Source: an uncultured Spirochaetaceae bacterium
GTDB taxonomy: Bacteria > Spirochaetota > Spirochaetia > Sphaerochaetales > Sphaerochaetaceae
NCBI GenBank assembly: GCA_944389075.1
Contig: CALXLA010000002.1
Coordinates: 17,664 to 81,663, forward strand
DNA length: 64,000 bases
Direction of reading: 5' to 3'
Below, one piece after another: positions 51,349-59,061 of this stretch (its first letter is position 1; every line of letters starts with the position of its first letter). The position numbers and the translations under genes are program-made. The notes beneath the pieces were generated by a model. It was not told the DNA's origin, made no database searches, and saw only the letters and a list, made by a program, of their open reading frames with translations.

Positions 51349-52132
51349 TCTTTTCCCTCCAGAATACAGTTGCATATGAGACGAAATCATCTTCGTCCCC
51401 TGTGATATCTGCGGATGTGTAATGAGGACCTGTTTTTCCTTCGAGGTCCAGCATCCTTGAGAGTGATGAGACGATAGATGCAGGCGCTAGACCGCATATT
51501 GTACTGTCTGAGAACTCAGCCAGAAGCTTTTCCGTATTGCCTTCTGCCATAAGCGAAGCGGCATCCTGATCATACCCTTCGACAAGCTTTTTTGCATTAA
51601 AGCCATATGGCATGTACCGGAATCGCGGGCCATAGTGAGTGAAATCAGAAGAGGCTATCACGGCAGTATCATCGGAAATAGAGTTTCTCAGCTGGGAGGC
51701 TATTTCCTCAGGATCTGAGACTCTGCTTATCAGGGCAAATGAAACGGAAAGCCTCCTTTTTCCTGCAAAAGGGAGGAACATCTCTATGCCATGTTCTCTA
51801 TCCAGGGCTTCTCTGAAAGGCACGTAGTCTGCTGGGAAATCGAAACAGGGGATATTCCCATAAGGCGTAACCACCTCATCATAGCTGTATGAATATACAG
51901 TACCTTCCTTCAGGCGATAGTAATGGGATGGTGAGATTATTATGACTTTACTGATACTAGCTGAAAGCGACATGAAGAATGAGGAGATGAGAGGAGCTGA
52001 ATAGAAAAGACCTGCATGTGGCAGTACCGCATTTCTCGCAGGCATTATGTGCTGCCCTGAGCTGATTAGGCCATCGAGTTTTCCGGTTTCAGATGGATAC
52101 CATGTTCCGCTGAATGCAAGGTTTCTCTTCAT
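51338..52132 (-). CDS. amrB: AmmeMemoRadiSam protein B (Memo-like)
   Basis: This 264-residue MEMO-family protein has the metal-site-like histidines in LPHAGLFYSAPLISS near 37, ISPSHYYR near 70, and ASSDFTHYGPRF near 165. Memo proteins resemble extradiol dioxygenases. The operon starts here; a TATCAT box lies 6 nt before the ATG and no Shine-Dalgarno is visible. Confidence 0.9.
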   Translation of the reverse strand: MKRNLAFSGTWYPSETGKLDGLISSGQHIMPARNAVLPHAGLFYSAPLISSFFMSLSASISKVIIISPSHYYRLKEGTVYSYSYDEVVTPYGNIPCFDFPADYVPFREALDREHGIEMFLPFAGKRRLSVSFALISRVSDPEEIASQLRNSISDDTAVIASSDFTHYGPRFRYMPYGFNAKKLVEGYDQDAASLMAEGNTEKLLAEFSDSTICGLAPASIVSSLSRMLDLEGKTGPHYTSADITGDEDDFVSYATVFWREKNDR

Positions 52133-52138
52133 ACATCT

Positions 52139-52144
52139 ATGATA
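52139..52144 (-). promoter_or_regulatory. -10 box before amrB
   Basis: Minus-strand TATCAT (52144-52139) is followed by 6 nt and the ATG at 52132. No clear -35. Confidence 0.45.
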
Positions 52145-52162
52145 CTCTGCTTTTAGTTGTTG

Positions 52163-52171
52163 TGATATTAT
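52163..52171 (+). promoter_or_regulatory. Extended -10 before the GH28 gene
   Basis: TGA-TATTAT (52163-52171) lies 17 nt before ATG 52189, leaving room for a short leader with the Shine-Dalgarno GAGG. Confidence 0.45.
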
Positions 52172-52188
52172 GCGATGCGAGGTAATCG

Positions 52189-53544
52189 ATGATGGTACAT
52201 CTCAGGGATTTCACTCTTCATTGTGAGAATGCGGCAAATGGCATCGCGGAAGCAGTCTTTGAAGCATCGCGCAAAAATGAGCCGCTTATCATTGATAAGG
52301 GGGTCTGGAAAACAGGTCCTGTGGATATCTCAGTGCCTGTAAGGATCATATTCGAAGATGGCGCGGTTCTTTCGATGATTCCTTCCGTCAGGCTGTACAG
52401 GCCATGTTTCACGCGCTGGGAAGGTGTGGACTGCTATGGTTTCCATCCATGTTTTCTCATCCATGATACGTCTGATGTGGAAATTTCCGGTAACGGTATC
52501 ATCGAAGGGAATGGCAGCTGGTGGTGGGAAACTGCAGAGAAGAAACGGAATGTCCAGATGGAGCCTGTTACCGATGAGGAGAAGGAGCTCGCAGCTCTCA
52601 ATCCTGGTTTCAGGAAAATGGAAGGCGGAGGCGGAGGAAGGGAGAGCCAGTTCCTGAGGCCTGATCTTTTCCAGATTTATAACTGTAGGAATATCTCAGT
52701 TTCGGATATCACGCTTCAGAACAGCCCGTTCTGGACTCTCCATCCTGTTTATTCATCATTTTTGGATATCTCATCGGTTTCTGTCAGGAATCCGTATGAT
52801 TCCCCGAATACGGATGGGATCAACATAGATTCATGCCATGGTGTACGTGTACATGGCTGTACAGTCGATGTAGGGGATGATGGAATCAGCATGAAAAGCG
52901 GCTGCAATGAAAGCGGAATAAGACGTGCACTTCCAACCCATGATGTTGAAGTATGTGGCTGTACTGTCCTTCATGCTCATGGTGGTATCGTGATCGGAAG
53001 CGATTCCTCTGGTGGCGTTCATGATGTTTCTGTCCATGACTGCCGTTTCATAGGCACCGACAGGGGTATCAGGCTGAAGACCAGAAGGGGACGCGGCGGT
53101 GATGTCCATGATATTTCCATCAGCGATATCGATATCGACGGATGCCTCGCGGCTTTCACCGTGAATATGTACTACAGATGCGGAGCATATGATCCTGATG
53201 ATTTCTCTCTGAATCCAAGGCCTGTTACTGAAAGGACGCCACATATCCATGGCATTTTCCTCAGGCGGATAAAGGCCAGGGGCTGCAGATCCATGATCGG
53301 ATTCATCGCAGGTCTCCCTGAGAGCAGGGCTGATGGGATAACCATTGAGGACTCCTCGTTCTCGCTTGTTTCCTCGGGTCTTGAGAAGCCCTCATCTGCG
53401 GAGATGTACTCAGGCCTTCCTGAATATGATTTCAGGGGAGTAAGGATAAGGCATGGGGAGCTTGTCATAAGGAATACAGAGATAAATTTGCCTGAAAATG
53501 AGCGGATACTTATCGAAGATGGTGGTTCTGCCGTATTCTGCTGA
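52189..53544 (+). CDS. Glycoside hydrolase family 28 (polygalacturonase-like), cytoplasmic
   Basis: This 451-residue right-handed beta-helix enzyme has the GH28 catalytic set: N207-T208-D209 (SPNTDGINID), D230-D231 (VGDDGISMKSG), H264-G265-G266 in the place of the usual GHG, and IRLKT for the RIK motif. No signal peptide is present, so it should act on imported galacturonide oligomers or related glycosides in the cytosol. GAGG lies 6 nt before the start. It stands alone between amr and ygeW, with no other pectin genes nearby. Confidence 0.9.
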   Translation: MMVHLRDFTLHCENAANGIAEAVFEASRKNEPLIIDKGVWKTGPVDISVPVRIIFEDGAVLSMIPSVRLYRPCFTRWEGVDCYGFHPCFLIHDTSDVEISGNGIIEGNGSWWWETAEKKRNVQMEPVTDEEKELAALNPGFRKMEGGGGGRESQFLRPDLFQIYNCRNISVSDITLQNSPFWTLHPVYSSFLDISSVSVRNPYDSPNTDGINIDSCHGVRVHGCTVDVGDDGISMKSGCNESGIRRALPTHDVEVCGCTVLHAHGGIVIGSDSSGGVHDVSVHDCRFIGTDRGIRLKTRRGRGGDVHDISISDIDIDGCLAAFTVNMYYRCGAYDPDDFSLNPRPVTERTPHIHGIFLRRIKARGCRSMIGFIAGLPESRADGITIEDSSFSLVSSGLEKPSSAEMYSGLPEYDFRGVRIRHGELVIRNTEINLPENERILIEDGGSAVFC

Positions 53545-53565
53545 TGCAACAGATTGCAACATAAC

Positions 53566-53594
53566 TTGCCAGTATCGTAAACTGATGATAGAGT
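53566..53594 (+). promoter_or_regulatory. Promoter of ygeW
   Basis: TTGCCA (53566-53571), 17 nt, extended TGA-TAGAGT (-10 at 53589-53594). Transcription would begin near 53601, giving a short leader with AAGGAGG before ATG 53622: a normal leadered unit. Confidence 0.55.
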
Positions 53595-53621
53595 ATTCTT
53601 GATAACCCCAAGGAGGACGCT

Positions 53622-54824
53622 ATGGCCAAAGACAAAGCCGATATCAAGCGCATGATCGAAGAGCTTAAAGCTCTTGATACCAAGAGAATGTATCTCAATG
53701 ACTTCTTCCATACATGGAAGGAGAGCGATGATGAGATTTCCGCTGTTTTCCATGTCGCAGAGATCCTGCGTGGACTCAGGGAGAACAATATTTCCGCAAA
53801 GGTTTTTGATTCCGGCCTTGGCATCTCGATCTTCCGTGACAACTCCACAAGAACGAGATTCTCTTTCGCTTCTGCCTGCAATCTTCTCGGACTTGAGGTC
53901 CAGGATCTCGATGAGAAGGTATCACAGATTGCTCATGGCGAGACTGTCAGGGAAACTGCGAACATGGTTTCCTTCATGGCTGATGTAATCGGTATCCGCG
54001 ATGATATGTACATCGGCAAGGGCTATACATATATGAAGACAGTAGCTGATGCTGTGGAGCAGGGCTATAAGGATGGAATTCTTGAGCAGAGGCCAACGCT
54101 TGTGAACCTCCAGTGCGATATCGATCATCCTACTCAGTCCATGGCTGATATGCTTCATGTAATCAACTACTTCGGTGGTGTTGAGAACCTGAAGGGAAAG
54201 AAGATCGCAATGACATGGGCATACTCGCCATCTTATGGAAAGCCGCTCTCTGTTCCTCAGGGAATCATCGGTCTCTTCACAAGATTCGGCATGGATGTCG
54301 TTCTTGCTCATCCGGAAGGATATGATGTGATGGGCGATGTGGAGGAAGTCGCAGCTGCAAATGCAAAGGCATCCGGCGGTTCATATAAGAAGGTATCTTC
54401 AATGGAAGAGGCTTTCAAGGATGCAGATATCGTATATCCGAAGTCATGGGCACCATATGCTGTGATGGAAGAGAGGACGAAGCTTGTCGGCGAAGGCAGA
54501 TTCGATGAGCTCAAGGATCTTGAGAAGAGATGTCTTGAGAACAATGCGAAGTTCAAGAACTGGACATGCACGGAAGAGCTCATGAAGACAACAAAGGATG
54601 GCAAGGCTCTCTATATGCACTGTCTCCCTGCTGATATCTCAGGTCTTTCATGCAAGGAAGGCGAGGTTGATGAGTCTGTATTCAACCGCTATCTCGATCC
54701 TTTGTACAAGGAAGCATCCTACAAGCCATATATCATCGCTGCAATGATCTTCCTCTCGAAGTTCAAGGATCCTTCCTCTAAGCTTCAGGCTCTTCTTGAT
54801 GAAGCAAAGCCAAGGGTGAAATAA
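53622..54824 (+). CDS. ygeW: YgeW-type knotted carbamoyltransferase
   Basis: This 400-residue member of the aspartate/ornithine transcarbamylase superfamily is of the YgeW subgroup. It has the carbamoyl phosphate loop STRTRFSFASACNLLGLEVQ near 75, CDIDHPTQSMADMLH near 168, and the C-terminal HCLPADISGLSCKEGEVDE near 337. In E. coli ygeW lies in the purine/selenium island with xdh genes, as here. The natural substrate of YgeW is unsettled; a purine-derived carbamoyl compound is plausible. AAGGAGG precedes the ATG and a strong terminator follows. Confidence 0.92.
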   Translation: MAKDKADIKRMIEELKALDTKRMYLNDFFHTWKESDDEISAVFHVAEILRGLRENNISAKVFDSGLGISIFRDNSTRTRFSFASACNLLGLEVQDLDEKVSQIAHGETVRETANMVSFMADVIGIRDDMYIGKGYTYMKTVADAVEQGYKDGILEQRPTLVNLQCDIDHPTQSMADMLHVINYFGGVENLKGKKIAMTWAYSPSYGKPLSVPQGIIGLFTRFGMDVVLAHPEGYDVMGDVEEVAAANAKASGGSYKKVSSMEEAFKDADIVYPKSWAPYAVMEERTKLVGEGRFDELKDLEKRCLENNAKFKNWTCTEELMKTTKDGKALYMHCLPADISGLSCKEGEVDESVFNRYLDPLYKEASYKPYIIAAMIFLSKFKDPSSKLQALLDEAKPRVK

Positions 54825-54867
54825 GGGAATAACGCTTAGGCAAGCTAAGAGTATTCAGACTAGAAAG

Positions 54868-54908
54868 ACCCTTCAAGTTGGATTAACGACTTGAAGGGTT
54901 TGTTTTTT
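54868..54908 (+). terminator. Strong intrinsic terminator after ygeW
   Basis: An 11-bp perfect stem (ACCCTTCAAGT at 54868-54878, complement at 54889-54899) with a 10-nt loop, followed by TTGTTTTTT. Confidence 0.9.
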
Positions 54909-54935
54909 AGTAATGTGTCAGATTTATTTCAAAGC

Positions 54936-54955
54936 TTGCCCACGCTTTGCCCACG
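54936..54955 (+). repeat. Tandem 9-bp repeat in intergenic DNA
   Basis: TTGCCCACG occurs twice (54936-54944 and 54947-54955), two bases apart, in the 245-nt gap between ygeW and the CDF gene. Apart from the two terminators nothing else is recognisable there. It could be a small regulatory repeat or a recombination remnant. Confidence 0.4.
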
Positions 54956-55050
54956 GAAATCATGAAAACGCAACGTAGTGGCTGATAATGATAAAGAACG
55001 CTAAAGAATAAGCTTTATGAATTCATTGCAGTGCAAATAATAGCTGAAAG

Positions 55051-55075
55051 AAAAACGCCTGAGAACAGCTCAGGC
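55051..55075 (-). terminator. Terminator of the CDF transporter gene
   Basis: On the minus strand GCCTGAG, a 5-nt loop and CTCAGGC are followed by GTTTTTC. The stem includes the TGA stop codon of the gene. Confidence 0.8.
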
Positions 55076-56185
55076 ATAATCCGGATCAATGTTGAATTTG
55101 AATGTATATGTAGGGAACGCATCTTCAAGAGCTTTTGAGGCCTGTGTCCTGAACTGTGCATAGTTGGTGACAGTGAAATCGACGACTACATCGAAATGGA
55201 CCCTAGAGTCTTCGAAGTGGATGTGGAATGCATGGATCCCTATGACACCTGATGATACAGTCTTGAGTACTTTAAGGACCTCAGACTTCATCAATCTCAC
55301 TACCGGATTGCTGCTATTCACGGCATACATTCCGAATGTCATGTAGATGCCCATATCAGCAAGAATCTCTTCCTGAGCATCTGTCATCGCATCAAAGACT
55401 TCCTCTGCAGAAGCTGTTGATGGAACTTCGACATTACATGTACCTATTGATCTTGATGGGCCGTATGTATGTATCTGGATATCGAATCCGCCGGAAAGTG
55501 GAGGATGCTTCGATATTATCTTCCTCAACTCTGCTACAGTTGCCTTTTTCGGACGCTCTCCTACGATTGTCGAGACTGTCTCAATGACGCTTCTGAATCC
55601 TGTATAGAATATGAAGAGGCTGACAACCAGTCCTGCCCAGCCATCGATCGGGATATCCGTGAATGTACCAATGAGCGCTGCAATGATTGTCACTGATGTG
55701 ATCATCACATCGGAAAGCGCATCAGCGCCAGATGCGGAAAGTGCTTCGGAATCTATCTTCTTGCCTGCGGCTGCTGCCATGCGCCACAGGAAGAGCTTCG
55801 CACCAATCGTTCCAAGAAGGAGAATCAGCATCGGTACTGACAGAGATACAGTCTCTGGATGGAGTATCCTGTCTACTGATGTGGAAAGGAACGCGGAGCC
55901 TGTGAGTATCACGAAGATCGCGACAAAGAGCGCAGAGATATATTCGATCCTCCCGAACCCAAGCGGATGTGAATGTGTAGGCTTTCTTTTCGCAAGCTCA
56001 AAACCTATGACAGTGACTATCAGGGAAAGGGAATCCGAGGCATTATTCACTGCATCGGAAAGAATTGCGACAGAACCTGAGATGAGGCCTGCAAAGACCT
56101 TCACTCCTGCTATTATGAAGTTGATCAGTATTCCAGTTATCGATGATTTCTTCAGTATCCTGTTTCTTTCAGATGCGTCTATCAT
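55070..56185 (-). CDS. Cation diffusion facilitator (CDF) metal exporter
   Basis: This 371-residue protein has six predicted membrane spans followed by a cytosolic domain with an unusually long C-terminal extension. The transport site in TM2 reads D-x3-N (SDAVNNASD) and in TM5 D-x3-D (GADALSDVM), a set resembling manganese-type CDFs rather than the H/D set of zinc transporters. HPLGFGRIEY follows TM2. ATG 56185 is chosen because a promoter ends 9 nt upstream; an ATG at 56209 lies before that promoter. It is divergent from yqeC. Confidence 0.87.
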   Translation of the reverse strand: MIDASERNRILKKSSITGILINFIIAGVKVFAGLISGSVAILSDAVNNASDSLSLIVTVIGFELAKRKPTHSHPLGFGRIEYISALFVAIFVILTGSAFLSTSVDRILHPETVSLSVPMLILLLGTIGAKLFLWRMAAAAGKKIDSEALSASGADALSDVMITSVTIIAALIGTFTDIPIDGWAGLVVSLFIFYTGFRSVIETVSTIVGERPKKATVAELRKIISKHPPLSGGFDIQIHTYGPSRSIGTCNVEVPSTASAEEVFDAMTDAQEEILADMGIYMTFGMYAVNSSNPVVRLMKSEVLKVLKTVSSGVIGIHAFHIHFEDSRVHFDVVVDFTVTNYAQFRTQASKALEDAFPTYTFKFNIDPDYA

Positions 56186-56194
56186 TAAAGCTGA

Positions 56195-56223
56195 AGTATA
56201 GCAGAGCATTGAAAATAGGTGAA
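56195..56223 (-). promoter_or_regulatory. Promoter of the CDF gene
   Basis: Minus strand TTCACC (56223-56218), 17 nt, extended TGC-TATACT (-10 at 56200-56195). ATG 56185 follows after 9 nt, with no Shine-Dalgarno. Confidence 0.6.
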
Positions 56224-56255
56224 TTATGTTTGCAGAAGCTTACTGTCTCTTTTTG

Positions 56256-56264
56256 TGATATAAT
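56256..56264 (+). promoter_or_regulatory. Extended -10 of yqeC, placed for leaderless transcription
   Basis: Perfect TATAAT (56259-56264) preceded by TGA (56256-56258). ATG 56272 follows after 7 nt with no Shine-Dalgarno, so the mRNA probably begins at or one base before the start codon. Confidence 0.7.
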
Positions 56265-56271
56265 CGCTTCC

Positions 56272-56952
56272 ATGCATCTGACATCCTTTCTAGAACCATA
56301 CTGCGGAAGATTCATCTCTATAACTGGAGGTGGTGGAAAGACATCGCTGCTTTCGCTTCTCGGAAGATATTTCAGGAATCAGGGAAAGAGCGTTCTTCTC
56401 ACCACAACCACAAAACTCATGTCTCCGCGCCTTCATGATTATGGCCAGGACATCATATTCGAGGATGAGTCAGTTCTCGGCTATCGTCCGGAGAAAGGGC
56501 AGACAGTCTTCTATGCAGAGCACAGCACGATGGATATGAAGAAATGGATTGCCCCCAGGGAGGAAGTCCTTTCCGCTCTCTCATCATTCTATGATGTAAT
56601 CATCTCCGAAGCCGATGGTTCCAGAGGCCTTCCTGTGAAGATCCATACCGAAAGAGATCCTGTCATCAACCCGATGACCGATACCACGATTGCAGTTATG
56701 GGCTTATGGGCAGTCGGTGACAAGATATGCTCATCGGTTTTCGGCGATGGAAGGGATGGTATTGTCGATAAGGATTATGTGCAATGGTATCTTGATTCGG
56801 ACGAAGGGCTTCTGAAAGGGATGAAGGGGAACAAGGTTATTGTCTTCAATGGAGCGGATACATGTCCTTATGACATCGTAAATCAGCTCAGGATTCCCGA
56901 TGATGTGACTTCTGCTGCCGCATCTGTGATGAAGGATGAGATCTATGGATGA
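56272..56952 (+). CDS. yqeC: YqeC, selenium-dependent hydroxylase accessory protein
   Basis: This 226-residue P-loop protein has the Walker-type ISITGGGGKTSLLSLLG near 15 and LLTTTTKLM, then ISEADGSRGLPVKIHTERDPVI near 110, the pattern of YqeC proteins that co-occur with YqeB and SelD. A longer open frame to 56143 crosses the divergent promoter region and is rejected; ATG 56272 lies 7 nt after a TATAAT. Its exact biochemical role in selenium insertion is unknown. It overlaps yqeB by 8 nt. Confidence 0.88.
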   Translation: MHLTSFLEPYCGRFISITGGGGKTSLLSLLGRYFRNQGKSVLLTTTTKLMSPRLHDYGQDIIFEDESVLGYRPEKGQTVFYAEHSTMDMKKWIAPREEVLSALSSFYDVIISEADGSRGLPVKIHTERDPVINPMTDTTIAVMGLWAVGDKICSSVFGDGRDGIVDKDYVQWYLDSDEGLLKGMKGNKVIVFNGADTCPYDIVNQLRIPDDVTSAAASVMKDEIYG

Positions 56953-57742
56953 TATTGTCGTAGTCAGAGGAGCCGGTGATCTTGCATCCGGTGTGATTCT
57001 CCGTCTTATGAGGGCGGGGTACAAGGTTGTCGCGCTTGAGACTGACAAGCCTACATCGATAAGACGTACTGTCTCATTCTCGGAAGCAGTCTATGATGGA
57101 AGATGCCGTGTCGAGGATATCGAGGGCGTGCTCGTGAAATCAGAGTCAGAAGCGTTTGATGAAATCAGGAAGGGAAATCTCCCTGTGATGGTCGATCCCT
57201 GGATGAAATCCTCGTTCGAGCCTTTCTGCATAATCGATGCGATCATCGCAAAGAAGAATCTCGGGACAAGGAAAGGAATGGCACCTTTCGTGATAGCGCT
57301 TGGCCCCGGTTTTGAGGCTGGAGTGGATGCGGACTGTGTCGTAGAGACAAAGCGCGGGCATACTCTCGGAAGAGTGATCTGGAAAGGATCCGCAATCCAG
57401 AATACAGGAATCCCCGGAATAATCGCAGGTTATGGTGCTGAACGTGTTATCCATTCACCATCAGATGGGACATTGCATTCTCTTCGCAGTATCGGTGATA
57501 TCGTCATCAAGGGAGAGATCATCGCATATGCAGGCAATGAACCTGTTCATGCCTCGATTGACGGAATGCTCAGAGGTCTTATCCGTGATGGCTTTGAGGT
57601 ATGGAAGGGGATGAAGATCGCTGATATCGATCCGAGAGGCAAGGATGCTGATTACCTTACTGTCTCTGATAAGGCCCTTGCGATAGCAGGTGGGGTACTG
57701 GAGGCTCTTGATGGCTTTTCTCGCAAGCATGCCTTGTTTTGA
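56945..57742 (+). CDS. yqeB: YqeB (EF2563 family) selenium-dependent hydroxylase maturation protein
   Basis: This 265-residue protein has the N-terminal Rossmann-like VVRGAGDLASGVILRLMRAGYKV. AEAV-type segments (SFSEAVYDGR) follow, then MVDPWMKSS, ALGPGFEAGVDADCVVETKRGH near 125, and NTGIPGIIAGYGAERVI. This pattern is the EF2563/YqeB family, which marks genomes with selenium-dependent molybdenum hydroxylases. GGATGAG lies before the start inside yqeC. It probably acts with YqeC and XdhC on cofactor selenylation. Confidence 0.9.
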   Translation: MDDIVVVRGAGDLASGVILRLMRAGYKVVALETDKPTSIRRTVSFSEAVYDGRCRVEDIEGVLVKSESEAFDEIRKGNLPVMVDPWMKSSFEPFCIIDAIIAKKNLGTRKGMAPFVIALGPGFEAGVDADCVVETKRGHTLGRVIWKGSAIQNTGIPGIIAGYGAERVIHSPSDGTLHSLRSIGDIVIKGEIIAYAGNEPVHASIDGMLRGLIRDGFEVWKGMKIADIDPRGKDADYLTVSDKALAIAGGVLEALDGFSRKHALF

Positions 57743-57762
57743 AAAGCCTGCAATGCTAGTCT
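57734..57762 (+). promoter_or_regulatory. Promoter of proA, placed for leaderless transcription
   Basis: TTGTTT (57734-57739), 17 nt, extended TGC-TAGTCT (-10 at 57757-57762). ATG 57769 follows after 6 nt. The promoter lies partly inside the 3' end of yqeB. Confidence 0.5.
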
Positions 57763-57768
57763 GTAAAT

Positions 57769-59061
57769 ATGTCAGAAAAAGAACTGAGAAACGAAGTTGC
57801 CGCATTAAGGAAAGCTGCTGCTGTCCTTGCTGCGACTGATGATAAAACACGGCAGAAAGCACTATTCCTGATGGCAGGTGCGATACTTTCGAATCGCAGT
57901 GAGATCCATAAGGCCAATGAGGAAGATATCAGGAGGGCGAAGGAGGAAGGCATATCCCCATCGCTTCTTCACAGGCTTGAGTTCACTGATGAGAAGATCG
58001 ATACGGCCGTAAAAGGACTGAGGGAGCTTGCGATGCTTCCGGATCCTGTAGGAAAGACTCTTATGAGAAGAGAGCTTGATCCGGGATTTGTGCTTGAGAA
58101 GAAGACATTCCCTATCGGTGTGATTGCCATGATATTCGAAGCACGTCCGGATGCACTTGTCCAGATGGCCGGACTCTGCCTCCGATCCGGTAATACAGTT
58201 GTTCTCAAGGGAGGCAGGGAAGCCATGGATACGAACAGGCTCCTGTGCTCGATAATCCTTGAGGCAACAGCTGAAGCTGTCGGCTGCTCCTGGCTTCTTG
58301 GCATTGAGAGCAGGGAAGATGTCAATGCGCTTCTCTCGATGGATGGGCTCATCGACCTGATCATCCCGAGAGGCTCAAACAGTTTTGTCCGCTTTGTCAT
58401 GGATAATACAAGGATTCCTGTGCTTGGACATTCCGATGGAATCTGCTCTGTATTCATAGATGAGAGCGCCGATATCGAAAAGGCAATCCGCATATCCGTA
58501 GATTCCAAGTGCCAGTATCCAGCGGCCTGCAATGCTGCGGAGACATTCCTTGTGCACAGGAATATAGCAAGCCGTTTCCTGCCGCTGTTTGCTGATGCGA
58601 TGAGGGATAAGGGAGTCAGGCTCCATTGCACTGATGAAGTGCTGGAATACATTCCTGATGGCATAAGGGCAGTGGATTCCGATTTCGATACGGAATATCT
58701 CTCTCTGGAGTGTGCTGTCAGGATCGTATCTTCCGTAGATGAGGCCATAGAGCATCTTGCGGAACATTCATCACATCATACGGATGCAATCGTCACGGAA
58801 AGCGCCGAGAACCGCGATAAGTATTTCAAGCTTGTTGACAGCGCGGATGTCTTCTGCAATGCATCCACGCGCTTTGCTGATGGATTCAGGTTCGGGCTTG
58901 GCGCGGAGGTCGGCATCTCGACATCGAAGATCCATGCAAGAGGTCCTGTAGGACTTGATGGCCTGATGACGACGAAATGGCTGCTTTCCGGCAATGGGGA
59001 GACTGTCGCAGAGTATTCAGGGCCAGATGCGAAAGTCTTCCATCATAAGGATCTGATATGA
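57769..59061 (+). CDS. proA: Glutamate-5-semialdehyde dehydrogenase (gamma-glutamyl phosphate reductase)
   Basis: This 430-residue enzyme performs the second step of proline synthesis, reducing gamma-glutamyl phosphate with NADPH. It has FPIGVIAMIFEARPDALVQM near 118, LIIPRGSNSFVRFVMDNT, the catalytic cysteine in SKCQYPAACNAAETFLVH near 250, and a C-terminal FGLGAEVGISTSKIHARGPV. The order proA-proB is the reverse of the common proBA. ATGA overlap with proB. Confidence 0.95.
   Translation: MSEKELRNEVAALRKAAAVLAATDDKTRQKALFLMAGAILSNRSEIHKANEEDIRRAKEEGISPSLLHRLEFTDEKIDTAVKGLRELAMLPDPVGKTLMRRELDPGFVLEKKTFPIGVIAMIFEARPDALVQMAGLCLRSGNTVVLKGGREAMDTNRLLCSIILEATAEAVGCSWLLGIESREDVNALLSMDGLIDLIIPRGSNSFVRFVMDNTRIPVLGHSDGICSVFIDESADIEKAIRISVDSKCQYPAACNAAETFLVHRNIASRFLPLFADAMRDKGVRLHCTDEVLEYIPDGIRAVDSDFDTEYLSLECAVRIVSSVDEAIEHLAEHSSHHTDAIVTESAENRDKYFKLVDSADVFCNASTRFADGFRFGLGAEVGISTSKIHARGPVGLDGLMTTKWLLSGNGETVAEYSGPDAKVFHHKDLI

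Noticed and set aside
54900..55050. Prophage or integrase attachment site after ygeW, suggested by the TTGCCCACG repeats
   Set aside because: No integrase, tRNA or matching second copy is present in the window; only a short tandem repeat is visible.
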